From: Roseiarcus sp963696665
GTDB taxonomy: Bacteria; Pseudomonadota; Alphaproteobacteria; Rhizobiales; Beijerinckiaceae
NCBI GenBank assembly: GCA_963696665.1
Contig: CAVOLE010000008.1
Span: forward strand, 930,001 to 994,000
DNA: 64,000 nt
Reading direction: 5' to 3'
Positions 59,465 to 64,000 of the stretch are shown here, piece after piece (the stretch's first letter is position 1; every line of letters begins with the position of its first letter). The notes below the pieces were generated by a model. That model saw only the letters and a program-made list of their open reading frames with translations. It was not told the origin of the DNA and did not search any database. The translations under genes were made by a program, and so were the position numbers.

Positions 59465-60190
59465 TTACGCCATGTACTGGCCGCCGTTGGCGGTCAGCGT
59501 CGAGCCGGTGATGAAGCCGGCATCGTCAGAAGCGAGGAACACGACGCAGCGAGCGATCTCCTCCGGTTGGCCGAGGCGGCGGACCGGAATTTGGGGGATA
59601 ATCGATCTTTCGAGAATGTCCTTGGGGACAGCCAAGACCATTTCTGTAGCGATATAGCCGGGACAGATGGCGTTGACCGTCACCCCCTTGTTGGCGTTCT
59701 CCTGCGCCAGCGCCTTGGTGAACCCGATGTCGCCGGCCTTCGCGGCCGAATAATTGGCCTGGCCCATTTGCCCCTTCTGGCCGTTGATCGACGAGATGTT
59801 GATGATGCGGCCAAAACCGCGCTCGCGCATGCCCTCGATCACCGGACGGCACATATTGAACAGGGAATTGAGGTTGGTGTTGATGACGTCGCACCATTGA
59901 TCGAGGGTCATCTTGTGGAACATCCCGTCCCTGGTGATCCCGGCATTGTTGACGAGAATATCGACCGGACCCAGGTCGGCCGCGACCTTGGCGAGCCCGC
60001 CCACGCAGTCTTCGTATTTCGCAACGCTCCACTTGTAGACGTGAACGCCCGTCTCCGCCTTGAACTTGGCGGCGGCTTCGTCGTTGGAATGGTAGGTCGC
60101 GGCGACCTGGCATCCTGCGGCCTTCAGCGCTTTGGATACGGCGGCCCCAATACCGCGCGTGCCGCCAGTCACCACTGCGACTCTCGCCAT
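59465..60190 (-). CDS. phaB: Acetoacetyl-CoA reductase PhaB
   Basis: This is a 241-residue NADPH-dependent SDR that makes (R)-3-hydroxybutyryl-CoA for polyhydroxybutyrate. The motifs are TGGTRGIGAAVSKAL, NNAGITRDGMFHKM, SSINGQKGQMGQANYSAAK with the catalytic Ser, Tyr and Lys, and CPGYIATEMV. The ATG at 60190 has GGGAGG directly upstream, so I prefer it to the TTG at 60202. It lies 49 bases after phaA. No phaC synthase is in the window. Confidence 0.94.
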   Translation of the reverse strand: MARVAVVTGGTRGIGAAVSKALKAAGCQVAATYHSNDEAAAKFKAETGVHVYKWSVAKYEDCVGGLAKVAADLGPVDILVNNAGITRDGMFHKMTLDQWCDVINTNLNSLFNMCRPVIEGMRERGFGRIINISSINGQKGQMGQANYSAAKAGDIGFTKALAQENANKGVTVNAICPGYIATEMVLAVPKDILERSIIPQIPVRRLGQPEEIARCVVFLASDDAGFITGSTLTANGGQYMA

Positions 60191-60239
60191 GTTTCCTCCC
60201 AAGATTTTTTGACCCGCGCCGTTGAACCCGGCGCGCGGA

Positions 60240-61418
60240 CTACCGTTCGACCGCCATCGCTATTCCCATGCCGCCGCCGATGCAAAGTGTGGCTAGGCCC
60301 TTCTTTGCGTTCCGGCGCGCCATTTCGTGCAGCAGCGTGGTCAGAACCCGAGCGCCCGAAGCGCCGATCGGATGGCCGAGCGCAATCGCGCCGCCGTTGA
60401 CATTGACGATCGACGGATCCCAGCCCAGGTCCTTGTTGACCGCCAGCGCCTGGGCGGCGAAGGCTTCGTTCGCCTCGACGAGCTCGAGGTCATTCACCGA
60501 CCAGCCCGCCTTCTCCAACGCTCTGCGGGTTGCGGGAATTGGCCCCGTGCCCATGATCGCCGGATCGACGCCCGCCGTCGCCCAGGCGACGATGCGCGCC
60601 ATCGGCGTGAGCCCCCTGCGCTTGGCCTCATTTCCGCTCATGATGACCAAGGCCGCCGCCCCGTCATTGATGCCCGAGGCGTTCCCGGCCGTCACCGTCC
60701 CGTCCTTGGAAAAGGCGGGCTTGAGTTTCGCCATCGCATCGTAAGTCGAGCCCGCGCGCGGATATTCGTCGGCGTCCACGACGATGTCGCCCTTGCGCGT
60801 CGATATTGTCACGGGGACGATTTCATCCTTGAATCGCCCGGCCTTTTGCGCCGCCTCGGCTTTTTTCTGCGAGCCGACAGCGAAACGATCCTGCTCCTCG
60901 CGGGTGATTTGCCATTTTCTGGCGATGTTCTCCGCCGTATTGCCCATGTGATAGCCGTGAAAGGCGTCGATGAGCCCGTCCTGCAGCATGGTGTCGACGA
61001 GCTTCATTTCCCCCATCTTGACGCCGCTGCGCAGATAGGCGGCGTGGGGGGCGAGCGACATCAATTCCTGGCCGCCGGCGACGATGATGTTGGCGTCGCC
61101 GTTGGTGATTTGCTGGAGGCCGAGCGCGACCGCCCGCAACCCGCTGCCGCACAGCTGATTGACGCCAAAAGCGGTCTTTTCCTGCGGAACACCAGCCTTC
61201 ATCGCCGCCTGTCGGGCTGGATTTTGACCTTCGGCCGCGGTGAGGATCTGGCCGAGAATCACCTCATCCACCTCCCCCGCATCGACCTTTGCGGCTTCGA
61301 GGGCGCTGTTGATCGCTATGGCGCCAAGGTCATGCGCCGGAGTCGAGCCGAAAGCGCCGTTGAACGAGCCCACCGGGGTTCGCTTCGCGCTGGCAATGAC
61401 AATCTCGGAGGTCGGCAT
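60240..61418 (-). CDS. phaA: Acetyl-CoA acetyltransferase PhaA
   Basis: This is a 392-residue biosynthetic thiolase that condenses two acetyl-CoA. The nucleophile Cys is in NQLCGSGLRAVALG, the histidine in GHPIGASGARVLTTLLHE, and the second Cys in LCIGGGMGIAM. AAGGGAG precedes the ATG at 61418. It forms the phaA-phaB operon for polyhydroxybutyrate. The gap upstream (61419-61670) presumably holds its promoter; beyond it is an IS110 remnant. Confidence 0.95.
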   Translation of the reverse strand: MPTSEIVIASAKRTPVGSFNGAFGSTPAHDLGAIAINSALEAAKVDAGEVDEVILGQILTAAEGQNPARQAAMKAGVPQEKTAFGVNQLCGSGLRAVALGLQQITNGDANIIVAGGQELMSLAPHAAYLRSGVKMGEMKLVDTMLQDGLIDAFHGYHMGNTAENIARKWQITREEQDRFAVGSQKKAEAAQKAGRFKDEIVPVTISTRKGDIVVDADEYPRAGSTYDAMAKLKPAFSKDGTVTAGNASGINDGAAALVIMSGNEAKRRGLTPMARIVAWATAGVDPAIMGTGPIPATRRALEKAGWSVNDLELVEANEAFAAQALAVNKDLGWDPSIVNVNGGAIALGHPIGASGARVLTTLLHEMARRNAKKGLATLCIGGGMGIAMAVER

Positions 61419-61670
61419 ATCGGTCTCCCTTTAAAGAGGATCGGCAAGGGCGCCGCGATTATACGGTTTCTACACGATCCGTCACGTATGGCGCTATGAT
61501 TCTATATAGGCGCTGCAGGACGGCAAGGTTAGCTCGGGCCGCCCGAGCGGGGCGCGCTCGCTTAGGCGGCCGAGCCCCGGCTTGCGGAGCGACGAGCACG
61601 CCCTGTCCGGAGCGGCCTTTTGGCAATGTGGGCGATGCAGTCCTATGAAACCGGTCTCCCGGCTTCCCAG

Positions 61671-61808
61671 CTACCCTCTCTTAACCGTCCGCTCGATCGG
61701 CTGCGGACTGTTCTCGACCTCGCCCGTCCCGCCCCCTTCGGCGATCGCCACCGCGTGCTTCTTCTTGGCGACATCAAAAGCCACAAAGACTTCGCTATGC
61801 TCTTCCAT
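61671..61808 (-). pseudogene. N-terminal relic of an IS110-family transposase
   Basis: Forty-five codons from the ATG at 61808 read MEEHSEVFVAFDVAKKKHAV, then AIAEGG and ENSPQPIERTVKRG, ending at TAG. The FDVAKKKHAVAIAE stretch, with the first catalytic Asp, is the start of IS110-type DEDD transposases. About six residues (normally RFLGEI-like) are missing between GEV and ENS, and everything after residue 45 is gone or unrecognisable. It lies in the gap between phaA and the maoC operon, the remnant of an old insertion. Confidence 0.7.
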
Positions 61809-61909
61809 CGTCAGCCTGATGCATGAGGCCCAACTCGGTCCGCCCGAGCAACCCTCGTTCTCACCTGCACGAAATGGCGGGCCATCGGCTCAGCCCGCGA
61901 ACATGACAT

Positions 61910-62750
61910 CTAGAATGAAGCCCGCCCTTCCATCGCGACCGATCCGCCCGGCGCCTGCGCCCACAGGCACGCCCCGCCTAGCGAAGCCTTTGCGCAAAGA
62001 TCGAACGGCGCGCCATCGAATAGCGGCGATCGGGCGCGGTAGGCAAGGCGGCTGATCGGCACCGCCGGTTTCCAGCGCAGGACATGATCGGCAAGCAGCA
62101 TCGCGATCAGCGGCCCATGCACGACGAAGTCCGGGATAGCCCTCGACGCGCGTCGCGTAGTCGCGGTCGTAATGGATGCGGTGGCTGTTGAACGTCAGCG
62201 CAGAATAGCGGAAGAGATCGACCGGTCCGGGCGCCACGGCGCGGCGGAAGTCGCAGTCCTGCATAAGCGGCGGGGACGACGGCGCCGGCGCAGACGCTGC
62301 AGGCTGAGGCCCGGCGCGATAAACGATGTCAAGCTCGTCGCGGATCGCGAGACCATTCTTGACGAAAATCTCCTGGCGCACGAGCACGAAAGTCATGGCG
62401 CCTGACGCGCCGCTCTTGTCGGCGATGTTCGCGATCGTCGAACGCCTGGTCATTTCCGCCCCAAACGGCACGGGGGCCAGGAAGTCGATGCGCCCGCCCG
62501 CCCACATGCGCCGCGGCAGCGCGACCGGCGGCAGAAAGCCGCCGCGCGCCGGATGGCCGTCCGGGCCCAGGCTCGACTGTCGCGCCTCCGGCAAAAAATA
62601 GAGCCAGTGTCCCAACGGTGGCAGCGCGCCCGGCGCCCAGGGAGGCGCCTCGTGATCGAGCAGGGCCGCCAGTCGGCGGATCGGGCCCGGTTCGGCGATA
62701 TCGCGGTTCTCTTCACTACGGCCGATCCACTCGCGCAAGTTCTGAGTCAT
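61910..62750 (-). pseudogene. MaoC-like acyl-CoA hydratase (FAS1-like dehydratase), frameshifted
   Basis: This protein is about 279 residues with two hot-dog domains. The first has LPPLGHWLYFLPEARQS and RRMWAGGRIDFLAPVPFGAE. The second has DLFRYSALTFNSHRIHYDRD with the hydratase Asp/His pair. One extra base in the GGG at 62133-62135 breaks the frame after YATRVEGYP. The next frame continues DFVVHGPLIAMLLADHVLRW, the family's ending, to 61910. Relatives include mesaconyl-C4-CoA hydratase and itaconyl-CoA hydratase. Its ATG overlaps the CoA-transferase stop. The enzyme is probably intact in the real genome. Confidence 0.78.
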
Positions 62751-63886
62751 GGCGCTGAACCCTCTTCGGCGAATTCGCGCCGGATCGCGTCGCTGTGCTG
62801 GCCGATTGCTGGCGACGGTCCGAGCGAGACTGGGCGGCGGCCGAAAATCTGCGGCGGGGCCGGCACGCTGACCGGTCCCGTCGGCGCGCCGATCTCCACA
62901 CGACGCAATTGCGCGTGATGGGCGAAGTCGCCGACATTATTGTAGCGGCCGAAGGCGACGCTGGCGCGCTTGAGGGCGCCGGCCAGGCCGGCGGCGTCGA
63001 ATCGAGAGAGCGCCTTGCCCATCTCCTCGTCCAGCGCAGGCCGGTTGGCGGCGCGGCGGCTGTTGGTGGAGAAGCGCGGATCGTCGATCATGTCGAGCCG
63101 CGCGAGCACCGTGCGGCAGAGACTGGCCCATTCGGCCTCGGTCTGGATCGCGATGATGAACTGCGCGCCATCCCCCGCGGCATAGGCGCCGTAAGGCGCG
63201 ATGGTCGGGTGGGCGAGGCCGAGGCGCTTCGGCTCGCGCCCCGTATATTCGCGATGGATGAGCGGCACGGCCATCCAGTCGGCGATCGAGTCGAACAGCG
63301 ACACCGAAATCTGGCCGCCTTCGCCCGTGCGCTCGCGGGCATAGAGCGTTTGCAGGATCGCCGCATGGGCGTTCATCCCGCAGCCAATATCGGCGACGGA
63401 CACGCCGACGCGGCCCGGCGCGTCTGGGCCGCCAGTAATCGAGGCGAGACCCGTCTCGCACTGGATGAGAAAGTCGTAAGCCTTCATTTCGGCATAGGGG
63501 CCGGTCTCGCCATAGCCGGTAATGTCGCAGACGACGAGACGCGGATTCTCCTTCCGCAGCGCCGCAGCGCCGAAGCCCGCGCGCTCTGTCGCGCCGGGAC
63601 CGAGATTCTGCACGAAGACGTCAGCCTTCTTGAGCATCCGCTTCAGCAGCGCCGCATCGGCCGGGTTCTTGATGTCGAGCGTCAGCGACTGCTTGCCGCG
63701 ATTAAGCCATACGAAATAAGCGCTCTCGCCATGCGCGACTTCGTCATAGCCGCGCGCGAGGTCGCCGCTTTCCCTCTCGATCTTGATGACCCGCGCCCCG
63801 GCGTCGGCGAGGCGCGAAGTGCAGAAGGGCGCAGCGACCGCCTGTTCCAGCGAAACGACCAGAACGCCGTCGAGAGCGCCGGGCAT
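62747..63886 (-). CDS. CoA-transferase family III (CaiB/BaiF)
   Basis: This is a 379-residue class III CoA-transferase. The start GVLVVSLEQAVAAPFCTSRL is followed by ADAGARVIKIERESGD, NRGKQSLTLDIKNP and VSVADIGCGMNAHAAILQTL, with the catalytic Asp in the D-I-G motif. It moves CoA between acyl groups such as mesaconyl, succinyl or citramalyl. It lies between a partial acyl-CoA dehydrogenase gene upstream and a MaoC hydratase gene downstream, both with overlapping starts and stops (TGATG and ATGA). This suggests a pathway for a branched dicarboxylate or C5 acid. Confidence 0.87.
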   Translation of the reverse strand: MPGALDGVLVVSLEQAVAAPFCTSRLADAGARVIKIERESGDLARGYDEVAHGESAYFVWLNRGKQSLTLDIKNPADAALLKRMLKKADVFVQNLGPGATERAGFGAAALRKENPRLVVCDITGYGETGPYAEMKAYDFLIQCETGLASITGGPDAPGRVGVSVADIGCGMNAHAAILQTLYARERTGEGGQISVSLFDSIADWMAVPLIHREYTGREPKRLGLAHPTIAPYGAYAAGDGAQFIIAIQTEAEWASLCRTVLARLDMIDDPRFSTNSRRAANRPALDEEMGKALSRFDAAGLAGALKRASVAFGRYNNVGDFAHHAQLRRVEIGAPTGPVSVPAPPQIFGRRPVSLGPSPAIGQHSDAIRREFAEEGSAP

Positions 63887-64000
63887 CAGTAGGACCTTGG
63901 AAGGTCGAGGACATGGGTCCCGACGTGCGCGAGAATGAGATTGGTCGAGATCGGCGCCACCTGATAAAGCCGCGTCTCGCGGAACTTGCGCTCGATGTCG
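63886..64000 (-). CDS. Acyl-CoA dehydrogenase, C-terminal end only
   Basis: The last 37 codons are inside the window: DIERKFRETRLYQVAPISTN, then LILAHVGTHVLDLPRSY and stop. This is the typical C-terminus of acyl-CoA dehydrogenases (R-x-x-x-I/L-Y-E/Q-x-x-x-x-x-N). The TGA overlaps the CoA-transferase ATG, so this gene is the upstream member of the operon. Substrate class cannot be judged from the fragment. Confidence 0.7.
   Translation of the reverse strand, partial: DIERKFRETRLYQVAPISTNLILAHVGTHVLDLPRSY

Noticed and set aside
57256..59511. A 751-codon plus-strand frame over the RimK-like and GNAT genes
   Set aside because: It is antisense to two recognisable proteins; its length reflects GC bias at codon positions.
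1..64000. CRISPR array
   Set aside because: No regularly spaced direct repeats with unique spacers and no cas genes were seen.

Overview
The window reads as chromosomal DNA from a high-GC alphaproteobacterium, most likely of the order Hyphomicrobiales. The Beijerinckiaceae/Methylocystaceae methylotroph-methanotroph group is a guess, not a proof. Clues are the strong G/C bias at third codon positions, the yajC-secD-secF operon followed by two complex I assembly homologues, a phaA-phaB pair, heterotetrameric sarcosine oxidase, a glycolate/glycerate gene block, a perfect GTTC-N7-GTTC box of the alphaproteobacterial LexA type, and REP-like repeats common in this order.

Layout. 1-2.8 kb: glycolate oxidase genes (glcF edge, glcE, glcD) on the minus strand. 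2.85-4.6 kb: a scar region with a broken TacAT-type toxin-antitoxin pair, an A/T-richer foreign gene fragment, and the first copy of an unusual structured intergenic element. 4.6-10.2 kb: glycerate kinase, tartronate semialdehyde reductase, glucose-6-phosphate dehydrogenase, a lactate/2-hydroxyacid oxidase and a Tyr phosphatase. 10.3-16 kb: a secreted small protein and soxBDAG. 16-18.2 kb: Sco, PCuAC and CtaG copper/oxidase assembly genes. 18.3-23.4 kb: two SDRs, an enoyl-CoA hydratase, a secreted UTRA-like protein and an ABC-F ATPase. 23.5-30.6 kb: MscS channel, aquaporin, yajC-secD-secF, and Mth938 and squalene-synthase-like proteins. 30.6-35.7 kb: a VapC relic and a branched-chain-amino-acid-type ABC transporter with its two ATPases fused. 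35.9-41.9 kb: OFA transporter with a 43-residue partner, Pit phosphate transporter, M20 peptidase, and a PadR regulator with a palindromic operator. 42-46.8 kb: a FolP-FolK fusion, a class IV aminotransferase, a ModE-like regulator, and trpF-trpB. 46.8-50.1 kb: cupin, uxuA, accA. 50.2-51 kb: a duplication scar and tRNA-Trp/tRNA-Gly. 51-54.6 kb: membrane proteins, an amidase and small genes. 54.6-55.2 kb: the second copy of the structured element, with a LexA-type box. 55.2-59.3 kb: a radical SAM protein, a RimK-like ATP-grasp ligase and a GNAT. 59.4-64 kb: phaB, phaA, an IS110 relic, and a MaoC hydratase, CoA-transferase and acyl-CoA dehydrogenase operon.

How it fits together. The gene content points to C1/C2 and organic-acid metabolism: oxidation of glycolate, 2-hydroxyacids and sarcosine, return of glyoxylate-derived tartronate semialdehyde to glycerate and 2-phosphoglycerate, polyhydroxybutyrate synthesis, and acyl-CoA chemistry, next to housekeeping genes for folate, tryptophan, fatty acid synthesis and protein export.

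Two cautions. Five otherwise well-conserved genes (glcE, soxB twice, soxA, accA, maoC) carry single-base frameshifts. One of them, accA, is normally essential, so most of these are probably base-calling or assembly errors. The most unusual signals are two dispersed structured elements. One is a ~270-300 bp unit with a promoter, a conserved T-rich core and a locus-specific palindrome (4276-4542 and 54865-55163). The other is a ~95 bp multi-branched repeat whose insertion extends TrpF (45455-45548 and 54247-54341).
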